From: Chryseobacterium paludis
Lineage (GTDB): Bacteria; Bacteroidota; Bacteroidia; Flavobacteriales; Weeksellaceae
Direction: 5' to 3'
Assembly: GCF_025403485.1 (NCBI RefSeq)
Contig: NZ_CP099966.1
Coordinates: 186,001-250,000, forward strand
DNA length: 64,000 nucleotides
Numbering within the stretch: the stretch's first letter is position 1; each line of letters begins with the position of its first letter. The notes under the pieces were generated by a model that saw nothing but the letters and a program-made list of their open reading frames with translations, was not told the DNA's origin and searched no databases. Made by a program: the position numbers and the translations under genes. This document shows, piece after piece, positions 19,101 to 27,562 of the stretch.

Positions 19101-19851
19101 TACTTCTGTCCTTAATATCTTTAGAACTAAACCTGAATTAAAAGATTACCTGATTACCACTTATACTTATGATCCTCTGATCGGAATAAAATCATCAACG
19201 TCAAAATCAGGAATTACAACAAAATATAAATATGACACATCTAACAGACTACAGAAGATAGTAGATAAAGATGGAAATACATTAAAAGAATATACGTACA
19301 ATTATTCGGCAGCAAGATTTTATAATAGGGAAAAAAGTCAAACATTTGTTAAAGATTGCGGAAGTTCAGGATTTGGAAGTGCTTATGTCTATACAGTCCC
19401 AGTAAACAAATATTCATCATTGTTCAGTCAGTCAGATGCTGATAATCAGGCTGATAATGATATGAATACTAATGGGCAGAATGTAGCTAACAATTTCGGG
19501 ACATGCACCAGTATGTCATGCAATGTAATAAAAGGCAGTGGAATTAGTACCATGCACTTTTCATCTATAACCATGTATGGTAGCAATCCTTCTCAATTCA
19601 GGGTTAAAATCCAGTATCCATTTGAATCTGGGCTTAACTGGACAAACGGAAACGGAGTCCTAGTAGGAAAGATCACCGGAAATTGTGTAACTGCAGGAAT
19701 TCGAACATCCTCTTGCTATTCAAGCGGAGTTTGGGGAATTACAGTAAACCCTAATGGGGACATCTATGTGAAGTTTGTGCCAGGTGCAACCTTTGTATTG
19801 CCCCCAAATAATACAATAATCCTTCTGGATTTTGCACTTTCAGTAATCTAA
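16132..19851 (+). CDS. RHS/YD-repeat protein with C-terminal DUF5977-like domain
   Basis: The 1239-residue exported protein has a signal peptide (ending STVAQ) and an N-terminal wall/RHS-like region with the phrase PINLQYNSEGIKVNQFASEV. YD-type repeats follow (YDLYDNKGNILQ, KYKYDTSNRLQKIVDKDG). A segment near residues 1095-1130 with YSSLFSQSDADNQADNDM resembles DUF5977. It probably forms part of a hollow RHS shell or its companion. There is no obvious toxin core motif or sorting tail. It lies between the propeller gene (3 bases upstream) and the second RHS gene (11 bases downstream). Such pairs recur in Flavobacteriia. Confidence 0.8.
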   Translation: MKKIGIIIFFFSVISTVAQTKVADTIGAKNVIEDEPIFADPDNNPFNLNILTANTVNTYTGRADISVPLYNLNFEGLEIPINLQYNSEGIKVNQFASEVGLGWSLSSVGEIIKEVNGGYEDNEGRDNWRAYLRGLPNNPSSDFPDYYTINTPVLSGKFFIDKELTVKELEGFNTANITFTRAKTAESEILKYGFVSNRRTQCSSGNGIPAPAGPFVNYFLHTLIGTCTNTETPGNHFDTQMINIIKDKFTYSFSEFEHIHIGTKTKDEAFRSSPTFPEDGYTYSDMEYHNSYKLSKIMDNTTKNTLQVSYIPLARYDETIKRDRIWDKLVHRVDGGSVTNFFRKIENFDISTKEAYIKKLVSKIKTDEVEILFNYENSREDRINRNMVLSEIPNAPAVEYTGPFYGAEIVNPITQEPLLKSIVIKNNIGQIISQYNFIYDYFNSGCTDPVCKRLKLVAIEKGFGPNNLNKETHTFSYYEDTNLPKITSFNKDVFGFKNNLIESSITDSYGFPMRPNLYKYSETRNNINFVYYSPLKVNSLNPAIAAGSFDQGIAGLENIRAWTLKTITYPTQGVQLFSYEPHVFSWKQYQISGGGLRIKEIKMLDPITNKTLTTSYTYSNGQVATLPLVTGEQNIATYNFEIKTGTPQSFNTSLKTSKASYVIYPESRKIDPNGGYTNYKFSSYTEYPESNKYTWDISGSLVDIDLDQYLFSKNSINTKSFNSDYLRGNQISQQIFDKNNILLKSTDYNYTSTEYASPIFGEQAYYPKVRYLYWPLASSYDACFPQQTPFQKAKIIKKNNLTKIIQTDYFSGNTISSETNNIYLERFNLLKSVTNTNQAENTAITNTYGFESGDVLLNNPDYEQILVGVDQKNNNDNIGKSKVTYANINALVLPKESNYNNVESGAWGTDTKYDLYDNKGNILQKTNLEKPSTIIWGYRQSKPIATIEGATYAQVMQAMGLSTTSNTAYLQLDIVKKSDLDIDETTEANLTSVLNIFRTKPELKDYLITTYTYDPLIGIKSSTSKSGITTKYKYDTSNRLQKIVDKDGNTLKEYTYNYSAARFYNREKSQTFVKDCGSSGFGSAYVYTVPVNKYSSLFSQSDADNQADNDMNTNGQNVANNFGTCTSMSCNVIKGSGISTMHFSSITMYGSNPSQFRVKIQYPFESGLNWTNGNGVLVGKITGNCVTAGIRTSSCYSSGVWGITVNPNGDIYVKFVPGATFVLPPNNTIILLDFALSVI

Positions 19852-19862
19852 ATAACCGAATT

Positions 19863-22800
19863 ATGAAAAAATATATTATAATATTCATTTTATGTTTTGT
19901 ATCTAAGGTGATTTCGGCTCAGACCATCCCTTCAAATACCGAAAATTTTATTTATACGAAAGATTGTTTAAATAATGATTGTACAAATAAAGCAGAAGAA
20001 ATCCAGTATTTTGATGGCCTGGGGAAGGCCATGCAGGTCGTTGGAGTAAAAATTTCTCCTACAGGAAAAGATGTTGTGATTCATAGCGAATATGACCAGT
20101 ATGGCAGAAAAACTAAAGATTTTTTACCTATTCCACAAGCAGGAACACAAAATGGAGCTCTTTATTCTGCACCTCTGACAAATGCCGCATCAAATTATGG
20201 AAGTGAAAAGATTTTTTCTGAAGTGATATTGGAAGACTCTCCGTTAAACAGGGCTAAACAAAGAACACAAGTTGGAAATGACTGGACAAGCAAACCTATT
20301 AATTATGTTTATAATGTTAACGCAAACTTAGATAGAGTAAAAAGATTTACAGGGACAACAACCTGGGATAATGGTACGACCAAAACCATTCTTGGCCAAA
20401 ATGCATTTTATCCACCCAACTATTTATTTAGGAATACAGTACAAGATGAAGATGGAAATATAACCACTGAGTTTAAAAATGGGCAGGGACTAGTCGTTCT
20501 AGCAAGAAAATACAATAAAAGTAATGAGTTTGCAGACACGTATTATGTGTATAACACGTATAATCAAGTAGCTTATATCATACCTCCATTAGCTAGTGCC
20601 AAATCTGATATTGCTACCAATGTGCAAAGACAAGAAGAGTTGTGCTACATTTATCATTATGATGGAAAAAAAAGACTCGTAGAAAAAAAACTTCCTGGTA
20701 AAGGATGGGAAGAAATAGTCTATAATAAACAAGGGAAGATTGTCCTTTACAGGGATGCCAATCTTAAAAACGGATTAGCAAATTCGATCCCGGCCGAGGC
20801 TTGGGTTTTTACTAAATATGACCAATTTGGAAGAGTTGCTTATACAGGGATTTCACTAGATGCAACCCCAAGAAAAAATATCCAGACTTATATAGATAAC
20901 CAGGCTGCGTCAATCTCTTATGAAACCAGAGGTGGAGGAAGTGTTACTCTTAGTACTATTACTATCGATTATAGCAACAAATCTTATCCTACTGTACTTG
21001 CAAAGCTTTTAGGAGTTAATTATTATGATACCTATCCATTAGGAACACCATCTGCTACTCCTACCATACTTGGTCAACAGATACTTACGGATAATTTACT
21101 GAGTCCCACTAATACTAAGAGTTTATTAACGGCCTCTTTTCTTAAAAATATTGAAGACGATAATTGGACAAAAGATTATTTCTGGTATGATGGGAAAACA
21201 AGGCTTATAGGGAATCATTCTGTGAATTATTTAGGGGGGTATACCAAAATGGAAAGCAAATTAAATTTTATTGGAGCCCCCGAACAGGTTAAGACGTATC
21301 ATAAAAGAATAAATGCTGATACTGAAACAATAATCAATGAAACCTTTGAATACGATAATTCTGGTAGGCTATTAGCGCATAAGCATCAGATTGATAATAA
21401 TCCCATAGAGATCTTATCTCAAAATTCATACAATGAACTGTCTCAGATAGAGAGTAAAAAAGTGGGAGGAACAAATGCAGCTTCACCACTTCAAGTAGTG
21501 GATTACAAATACAATATTAGGGGTTGGATGACTAAGATCAATGATCCAGTTAACTTGAATGGAAAATTATTTGGATATGAAATAAAATATAATAATCCAT
21601 CAAACGAAGTTGTTGCTCCTAAAAAATATAATGGAAATATCGCAGAGATAGATTGGAAAACCTCAAATGATCAAGTCTTAAGAAGATATGGGTATCAATA
21701 TGATAAACTTGAACGCTTAACTAAGGCTACATTCCAAGAGCCCAATACATCTCTTCCTGAAAACGGATATTACAATGAAGATTTAACATATGATATCAAT
21801 GGAAATATCCTTAATCTAAATAGATTTCAAAAACCAGAATCCGGAACAACTCCTTTACAGATTGATCAGTTATCTTATACCTATTCAGGTAATACCTTAA
21901 TCAGAGTATTTGATGTAAAAGGCAATGACGAAGGCTTCCGTGATGATGTTGCGCCCGGTAACGATGACACATCAGATGACTACGCTTATGACCTTAATGG
22001 AAACATGACAAGGGATGATAATAAAAGAATAACATCAATAAAATACAATCTGCTCAATCTTCCTATTGAGGTACAACTTTCGGATAATAATAAAATAAAC
22101 TATGTCTATAGAGCAGATGGTTCGAAATTAAAAAAAATAAGAAAAATAGTTGGATCAGGCAGTTCATCTTATGAGACAACAGATTATTTAGATGGTTTCC
22201 AGTATCAACAAATTAGTAATTCCAGTACTATTACTCCAGCTAAGCTTTTGTTTTTTCAAACAGCAGAAGGGTATTATAATAAAAATGTAAATACGAATCC
22301 TTCTGACCCGGTTGTATCAGCTTATGTGTATCAGTACAAAGATCAAGTGGGTAATGTAAGGCTTAATTATTACAAGAATAATAGTAGTAATTCTTTGGTT
22401 GTAGATAACGAAAACAACTATTATCCTTTTGGATTACTACATAAAAAGTACAACACACAGCCGGGAAATATAAACTATCAATATAAATTTCAAGATCAGG
22501 AACTACAAAATGAAACTGGATGGTATAGTTTTAAATGGCGTAATTACGATCCTACAATAGGAAGATTCTTCAATTCGGATCCTTTATCAGAAAAATATGC
22601 TTACCAATCCCATTATAATTTTTCTGAAAACAGGGTAGTTGATGCTGTAGAGCTAGAGGGGATGGAGGCCATAGTAAATAGTAAGACTGGGGATATAGTC
22701 ATTAACATCAATGGGCAGGGATCATTTGGCTTATCAGCTGGTGAATATACAGTTGGGGTTGATGGAGAAATTAATATAGCGGAGATTAATCTTGGAACGT

Positions 22801-23507
22801 ATACTGCAAAATCCAGTTTAAATTTTTCTCCTTCACAATTGGCAAATGCTCCAACAATGCAGCCAATGCCAGAGATATCCGCAAGTGTAGGAAGTGCTGT
22901 ACAATCTATCAGAAATTCTTCTCCAATGAAAGGATACGGAACTTCTCGTGGATTAAATATTCTGGCAAAAGGAATTCAAGATCAATTATTAGATGCTGGA
23001 AATTTTGTAAGAAACCAATTATTTGATAAAAGAGACTATTCAGGCTTAGGTCCCAGAATGACGGGATGGGATGGAACTCCAATGGGTGCTGAAGAGAGTA
23101 TGGATGCAAGTTTTAATGCTATTTTATTTTTTGGTAGCTTTACAACTGGAGGATTAAGTGCAGAATTAAATGCTACTAAAGCAGGCTTAACCGACCTTCA
23201 AATAGTCCAAAAGGCAGCCATGAAAGCTGAAAATGCTATAGGTGGGACAGGAAGATTCGCAGGAACAGCTAAACACACATTCTCTACAAATCTTATAACT
23301 AGATACCAAAGTATATATGGAGATAGAGGACTTCGTACAAATTTTTATTTTAATAAAAGTGCGGGAAGAGGCTTCTTAGATGTTGTCAACCATAATACTG
23401 CGACTATTTATGATTTTAAATTTGGTAATGCTAAGATGAGTACAAAACAGTTTACTAAATATTCAAACGCTTTTGAAGGATACTCGATACAAATTGTTAG
23501 ACCATAA
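19863..23507 (+). CDS. DUF6443/RHS polymorphic toxin with a probable REase-like C-terminal domain
   Basis: The 1214-residue protein has a signal peptide (ending VISAQ) and an N-terminal DUF6443-type region with DGLGKAMQVVGVKISPTGKD. RHS repeats follow, then the RHS-associated core (YPFGLLHKKYN...WYSFKWRNYDPTIGRFFNSDPL, about residues 860-905). After the core comes a unique roughly 300-residue tail. Its last 90 residues contain GRFAGTAKHTFST and then FLDVV(N)6-8IYDFKFG, the D...(D)xK spacing of PD-(D/E)XK nucleases. By polymorphic-toxin logic the tail is the toxin and the next gene its immunity protein. The nuclease call is by motif only. Confidence 0.8.
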   Translation: MKKYIIIFILCFVSKVISAQTIPSNTENFIYTKDCLNNDCTNKAEEIQYFDGLGKAMQVVGVKISPTGKDVVIHSEYDQYGRKTKDFLPIPQAGTQNGALYSAPLTNAASNYGSEKIFSEVILEDSPLNRAKQRTQVGNDWTSKPINYVYNVNANLDRVKRFTGTTTWDNGTTKTILGQNAFYPPNYLFRNTVQDEDGNITTEFKNGQGLVVLARKYNKSNEFADTYYVYNTYNQVAYIIPPLASAKSDIATNVQRQEELCYIYHYDGKKRLVEKKLPGKGWEEIVYNKQGKIVLYRDANLKNGLANSIPAEAWVFTKYDQFGRVAYTGISLDATPRKNIQTYIDNQAASISYETRGGGSVTLSTITIDYSNKSYPTVLAKLLGVNYYDTYPLGTPSATPTILGQQILTDNLLSPTNTKSLLTASFLKNIEDDNWTKDYFWYDGKTRLIGNHSVNYLGGYTKMESKLNFIGAPEQVKTYHKRINADTETIINETFEYDNSGRLLAHKHQIDNNPIEILSQNSYNELSQIESKKVGGTNAASPLQVVDYKYNIRGWMTKINDPVNLNGKLFGYEIKYNNPSNEVVAPKKYNGNIAEIDWKTSNDQVLRRYGYQYDKLERLTKATFQEPNTSLPENGYYNEDLTYDINGNILNLNRFQKPESGTTPLQIDQLSYTYSGNTLIRVFDVKGNDEGFRDDVAPGNDDTSDDYAYDLNGNMTRDDNKRITSIKYNLLNLPIEVQLSDNNKINYVYRADGSKLKKIRKIVGSGSSSYETTDYLDGFQYQQISNSSTITPAKLLFFQTAEGYYNKNVNTNPSDPVVSAYVYQYKDQVGNVRLNYYKNNSSNSLVVDNENNYYPFGLLHKKYNTQPGNINYQYKFQDQELQNETGWYSFKWRNYDPTIGRFFNSDPLSEKYAYQSHYNFSENRVVDAVELEGMEAIVNSKTGDIVININGQGSFGLSAGEYTVGVDGEINIAEINLGTYTAKSSLNFSPSQLANAPTMQPMPEISASVGSAVQSIRNSSPMKGYGTSRGLNILAKGIQDQLLDAGNFVRNQLFDKRDYSGLGPRMTGWDGTPMGAEESMDASFNAILFFGSFTTGGLSAELNATKAGLTDLQIVQKAAMKAENAIGGTGRFAGTAKHTFSTNLITRYQSIYGDRGLRTNFYFNKSAGRGFLDVVNHNTATIYDFKFGNAKMSTKQFTKYSNAFEGYSIQIVRP

Positions 23508-23524
23508 ATAAAATATTTATAAAA

Positions 23525-24208
23525 ATGTCAATAGATGCAATCATTAAAAAACAAGTAATTCAAGATTGGATAAATAATTTTCCAGAATTATCATTATATG
23601 GTACAGATAAATTATACAAAGTTATAGGCCCTGTTATAATTGGTTTAGAATTAATAAAGCTTCCTAGAACAGAAGAATATAGACCTCATTTTGTTATTTA
23701 CCCATTATGGAAAGAAAAGACAGAGTCAACACTTAAGGTACCCATCTTGCTGATAGAATATGACAATAAAAAAGGGTTACAATATAATATACCATATAAA
23801 AACCATTACACTTCTTTTTATGAAGCTTTGGACAGTATAAAGAAGCAAACACCACTCTCTTTTACAGCTAATATTACTTTGAAACAATTAGAATCAGTTT
23901 TAGATAAATATTCAAAATCTCGACCACTAAGTGCCGCTCCTAATTCTTATTTGCAGGCATTACTACATGAGGCAAAACTTAGAGTAGCTTTATTTATAGG
24001 AGTTAAAGAAGCAGAGGGAATATTAGATGAAATTATAAAAAGAGAATGGGATACGAAATCTTTTAATAACTGGAAAATTGATATGATTGACTGGTTCAAA
24101 AGTTTACATGAGATTATTGCTAACAGAGATGAATTTTTAAAACAAATTGAAGTAAATAAGCTAGATAAGAAAATATCAAAGCTAAACAGGTCTGAACTTG
24201 TTTTATAG
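23525..24208 (+). CDS. Candidate immunity protein for the RHS toxin
   Basis: I do not recognise the family of this 227-residue cytosolic protein: it has no signal peptide, membrane segment or known motif. It starts 17 bases after the RHS toxin gene and ends at a terminator, the position of immunity genes in polymorphic toxin loci. The N-terminal half is beta-rich and the C-terminal half helical (KLDKKISKLNR near the end). Binding to the upstream nuclease domain is inferred from position alone. Confidence 0.65.
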   Translation: MSIDAIIKKQVIQDWINNFPELSLYGTDKLYKVIGPVIIGLELIKLPRTEEYRPHFVIYPLWKEKTESTLKVPILLIEYDNKKGLQYNIPYKNHYTSFYEALDSIKKQTPLSFTANITLKQLESVLDKYSKSRPLSAAPNSYLQALLHEAKLRVALFIGVKEAEGILDEIIKREWDTKSFNNWKIDMIDWFKSLHEIIANRDEFLKQIEVNKLDKKISKLNRSELVL

Positions 24209-24242
24209 CAATCTTAAATATGAAATAAAAGTCTAAGCTATC

Positions 24243-24276
24243 AAGAGCAGGGAATAGATAAAATTCCTGCTCTTTT
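24243..24276 (+). terminator. Terminator after the RHS toxin operon
   Basis: AAGAGCAGGGAAT pairs with ATTCCTGCTCTT with one bulged G, then TTTTATT. It ends the 14.6-24.2 kb operon. Confidence 0.75.
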
Positions 24277-24841
24277 ATTGTAGAGCAAATACTATAATAG
24301 TTTGAAAGAACAAGGGTAATAAAAAAAGACCTGAAATAAACCAAGTCTTAAACTAATAAAAATTTGCCATGATTGGCACATTTGATAACAAATATAAAAA
24401 AAATAAATATACAACGGAGGGAAATAATGCAGTTTTTGTAAAAACGGTGATTTTACAACGTATTTTATCAGTTCCAAAATGTAAATACATATATTATTTG
24501 ATTATGCATTCAATGTTTTCAAAACCCATTCAAAAGAAGAGGCAATGCTAATTGTGAAATCTACAATTTGAAACTTAATGCTTTAAATGAAAAATGTGAT
24601 CATGCTTTGATTGAAACTGATGAAAGAGAGCAAATTGCCAAAATAATAATTTTGAAACAAAATTTGAATTTACAGAAATTTTGATGGAAAATGATTCGAA
24701 GAAGTGTAAACTAACTATTAGTTATTCAGTCCCTGCTAAAAAAGAAAAGGTTAAGGAATATTAACTTGTGTTTGTTTTTAATAACATTAAGCCTGAATAA
24801 AATCTTTATAAAATTCCGCTGGCATTAAATATTAGGAACTT
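24277..24841 (+). other. Gene-free stretch with decayed coding remnant
   Basis: I see no intact gene. Around 24555-24765 the plus strand reads in pieces as plausible protein (IETDEREQIAK..., then in another frame MENDSKKCKLTISYSVPAKKEKVKEY and a stop), as if one small gene had been broken by frameshifts. The identity is unknown. Confidence 0.3.
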
Positions 24842-25007
24842 ATGGAAACTTTAAATCAAGTGGTCGAAACATTTATGCAGCAATCAACTGGCAGACCGGA
24901 TGCAAGTATAGCAATTGAACATCTAAAAGAAATAGGATATAAAAAATAATAAAATAGACGATGTCTTTGCAGTTATTATAGGTGAGAACGCCAAGAAGTA
25001 TTTTTAA
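24842..25007 (+). pseudogene. Small hypothetical gene broken by a homopolymer frameshift
   Basis: ATG 24842 opens METLNQVVETFMQQSTGRPD and runs 35 codons to a stop just after a run of six A. One base out of frame, the same strand continues smoothly as NKIDDVFAVIIGENAKKYF with a stop at 25005-25007. A single-base change in the A run would give one protein of about 54 residues. The family is unknown. It is either a decayed gene or a homopolymer assembly error. Confidence 0.45.
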
Positions 25008-25106
25008 TATGTTGTGTGTTGTGTGCTGCAATTGCGTTGAAGAAGAGTATCACTGAAGAACTGAGATAATTTTAATTGGAGCTTTAAAGGCAAAAATTAA
25101 AATGTT

Positions 25107-25147
25107 GGCAATATCAAACTTTTTGAGAGTTGATACTGCCTTTTTTT
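25107..25147 (+). terminator. Intrinsic terminator-like hairpin
   Basis: GGCAaTATCAA and TTGATAcTGCC form an 11-base stem with one mismatch around a 12-base loop, followed by seven T. It may end transcription of the decayed genes upstream. Confidence 0.6.
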
Positions 25148-25604
25148 GTTTATAATAGAATGGCAAATAGGAGGGAATTGCATGATTTAAAATATACTAA
25201 TTGAATAAGCATTTAAATTTAAAAAGGTTGTATAATATAAACAATCTTTTAGAATGGAATTATTAACTTCCTGGACTACTTTTAATTTCGGAACTTTGAT
25301 AGTTCCGTTCAAATATGCAGTAGCTGGTCAGGTAAAACGTGTGAAGGTTTTTGTGGAGAGGGTTAAGTTCTACCTGACGGGCTACGCCACTTCTGAACGC
25401 AAAAATGCGTTTCCTCCGTTTCGGAAGGGACGGCATTTTTGCAGCCGGATTTTGAATTATCAGACCAGGATAGGCTGAGAGCGGAAATTTTTTAAATTGA
25501 GGAAAAATCTCCTGTAGACTATCATACCATTACGAAATAATCGCCATAGCAAAGAATAGCATGTATAGGTCTTGTTTTTTTCAGTGCTTAGCTAGTGAGC
25601 GACC
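25148..25604. other. Gene-free structured region
   Basis: A 74-codon frame at 25254 has no protein-like features and is rejected. The region has several short stems (CAGGTA/TACCTG around 25329-25377, CGCAAAAATGCG, GGCATTTTTGC), so a structured noncoding or regulatory segment is possible. Nothing is recognised. Confidence 0.3.
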
Positions 25605-25805
25605 TTATTTTAAAGTGTTTTTAAATTTGATACGACGTTGTATCAGCTTATTGTACATATCTGCCCAATAAGCATTTTGCTTTTGATCAAAGCGAGAGAA
25701 ACTTTTATCCTCATGCCTAAAATCTTTGTATTGTTTGGCTTGCCTTATCGCTTTGTGTAGGTTGGTAACCTCGATAGGACAACCATGTAAATCTGTTATT
25801 TTCAT
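25605..25805 (-). CDS. Small conserved ICE-type hypothetical protein
   Basis: Starting at the internal ATG (MKITDLHGCPIEVTNLHKAI) gives 66 residues; an upstream ATG at 25826 would add 7. The protein is basic, soluble and ends in a helical stretch (YNKLIQRRIKFKNTLK). It lies 49 bases downstream of the DUF932 gene on the same strand and is probably cotranscribed with it. Similar small genes sit near DUF932 genes in Bacteroidetes mobile elements, by memory. The function is unknown. Confidence 0.6.
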   Translation of the reverse strand: MKITDLHGCPIEVTNLHKAIRQAKQYKDFRHEDKSFSRFDQKQNAYWADMYNKLIQRRIKFKNTLK

Positions 25806-25874
25806 AATGTTCAATTGGCTTTTCATTTTTTAGTAAAGACAGTCCGCCATCAGCTGACGGACTGCCATATATGG

Positions 25875-26948
25875 TTAATTAAGGGTAAAAGCTTCTGCAC
25901 CGTCTGTAGCAAATGAAGTGCATAGCTCAAAAGCTTTTTGAGTTTTCAGTTGCGCAGTACCTCCCATTACTATGGATTGCAGTTTAGCTTCGCTGTCCTT
26001 GTAGTTACGTACATTCTGATAATAGCCTGTCACAGCATTGTAAGCGCCAAAGAGTGTTCCTTTTGTAGTTTCCATTTGTTGTGTGTCATTTATCATTGCA
26101 TAAGCGAAGGCATCATCTACTGTATTTTTAAATACGGTGGAAACATCTTCTTCCGCACCCTTTTTGAGCAGATCTAAGGTTTCCTTATTGGGACATAGCG
26201 CCAACTGGATCAGTTTTTTCACTTCCTCGTCTGTTACCTTTACTTTTGCCCACTGATTGAATGTGCTCTCCAATTGTTTGCTTAGGGAATTGGCCAATCC
26301 CATCACTTTATGGGCGTTTTCTAAACGTTGTTTAGCCCCTGCGGTGTGTTTTATACGTACTACATTACTCATGTTTCGCAGTGAAGCATTCAGAGTATTC
26401 TGGCAGACAATACGAATAGGGGTGAATGCTGCCGTAATACTTCCACTGCCATCGTGCGAAGTTGTCAGGAAGATGTATTTTTCTGTGATATCATCCCCGT
26501 TTCCTACCCGGATATAATCGGGGAGCTTAGCGGTAATAAAGATGCGTTCACCTTGTCCTAAGGCCCCAGCAGTTTCGTAAAAAATGCCGTCATTACCACC
26601 TACAATTGCATCAAAAAAAGTGAAAGCATCACGGTTTTGTATTATCTGATAATCTTTTCCTACTACGCCTAATACTGCATTATTGTCTGTGCGGATATTA
26701 GCGAAGTAATTGGGAACATGTAGTTCATTTGAGCCGATTTCGATGCCATCCGCGGTTTCAATGATACCTGAGCCTTTAGTATAGAGTGGGGATTTAGCTA
26801 CTTCGTAGTTGAGTCCCGCATACCTGATAGCTTCTTCACTAGTGGGATAATCCTGAATAATTTGTCCCAATCCGTGCCAAGCTTTTTCTTTCACGCTGAA
26901 AAATGAATAGCGTCCTGTTTTGTTGTTGAAATTTAAATTGTGTGCCAT
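25875..26948 (-). CDS. DUF932 (phage/plasmid-related TIGR03299-like) protein
   Basis: The 357-residue soluble protein opens with AHNLNFNNKTGRYSFFSVKE and WHGLGQIIQDYPTSEEAI, the signature start of the DUF932 family. That family is widespread on plasmids, phages and ICEs. Its central GKDYQIIQNRDAFTFFDAIV and later HDGSGSITAAFTPIRIVCQNTL blocks are also typical. The biochemical role is unknown. It is full length, leads a short leftward operon, and lies 50 bases downstream of a broken ssb-like gene, so it belongs to the accessory DNA-metabolism part of the ICE. Confidence 0.85.
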   Translation of the reverse strand: MAHNLNFNNKTGRYSFFSVKEKAWHGLGQIIQDYPTSEEAIRYAGLNYEVAKSPLYTKGSGIIETADGIEIGSNELHVPNYFANIRTDNNAVLGVVGKDYQIIQNRDAFTFFDAIVGGNDGIFYETAGALGQGERIFITAKLPDYIRVGNGDDITEKYIFLTTSHDGSGSITAAFTPIRIVCQNTLNASLRNMSNVVRIKHTAGAKQRLENAHKVMGLANSLSKQLESTFNQWAKVKVTDEEVKKLIQLALCPNKETLDLLKKGAEEDVSTVFKNTVDDAFAYAMINDTQQMETTKGTLFGAYNAVTGYYQNVRNYKDSEAKLQSIVMGGTAQLKTQKAFELCTSFATDGAEAFTLN

Positions 26949-26989
26949 GATATTTTATTTTAGATTAATTATTAAAAAGTTTAGAGAAC

Positions 26990-27136
26990 AAGCAAACCTG
27001 ATAAGACGGTCACCTGTGGGAGAATACAGAATTTTTTTGTAGCTGTCATTAACAGATAGAGAGAACTTATTACCTTCCTGTTGTTTGATGTTGTGCGTAC
27101 TTGCGCATCTTGTGTTAATTTTCCAATGATGTTCAT
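26990..27136 (-). pseudogene. Truncated, frameshifted single-strand DNA-binding protein gene
   Basis: From ATG 27136 leftward the frame reads MNIIGKLTQDAQVRTTSNNRKV, the typical start of Bacteroidetes mobile-element SSB proteins. The homology then jumps to another frame, KFSLSVNDSYKK...TGDRL, the next SSB block, and ends soon after. One small indel near 27075-27080 plus loss of the C-terminal two thirds explains this. An intact protein would be about 110-140 residues with an OB fold. The gene appears dead. Confidence 0.7.
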
Positions 27137-27562
27137 GACTTTTCTTTTTAGAGTTATAGAATGTTTTTTTCTTCTCTTTTTCCCTGTCCTGCTTCGTTTT
27201 TTCGTGATACTTTCCAAAAGAAAAACCGGAAAAAAGAAAGCAGATATGGAAGACGTACAAAGGGGAAAGCCAAAAGGAAACGGAATAAAGGATGGCCTAT
27301 GTGCAGGGGGATTGTGTTTATGCCGTAGTCTTTTGGCAGGCATGTGCGTGAGGTGTACGTCGTACCTTAGCTGCCTTTTTACCGGTTTCTTGTGGAAAGT
27401 ATTACTTGTGTAATATTCTCTACCATCAAATAAAAATTTCTCAAACCGATAAAATGTTCATTGCCAAACAAGATAGCAGGTAAGAACTGTTGGCATGAAC
27501 ACTAAAAAATAGTATATTAGCTATTATAAACTAATACTAACCAAGAAACTCTGCTTCATTGA
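27137..27562. other. Intergenic region between ssb remnant and MBL operon
   Basis: Overlapping frames on both strands here are rich in Lys/Arg or Phe from poly-A/T runs and have no family character. The region must hold promoters for the leftward ssb/DUF932 genes and for the rightward MBL operon. I cannot place them with confidence. Confidence 0.4.

Noticed and set aside
25254..25478. 74-codon plus-strand frame
   Set aside because: Composition is not protein-like, with no family character, and it overlaps several stem-forming segments; treated as non-coding.
27081..27413. Plus-strand 110-codon frame over the ssb remnant
   Set aside because: Its sequence is Phe/Cys/Arg-rich from poly-T runs and antisense to the ssb remnant; no evidence for a gene.
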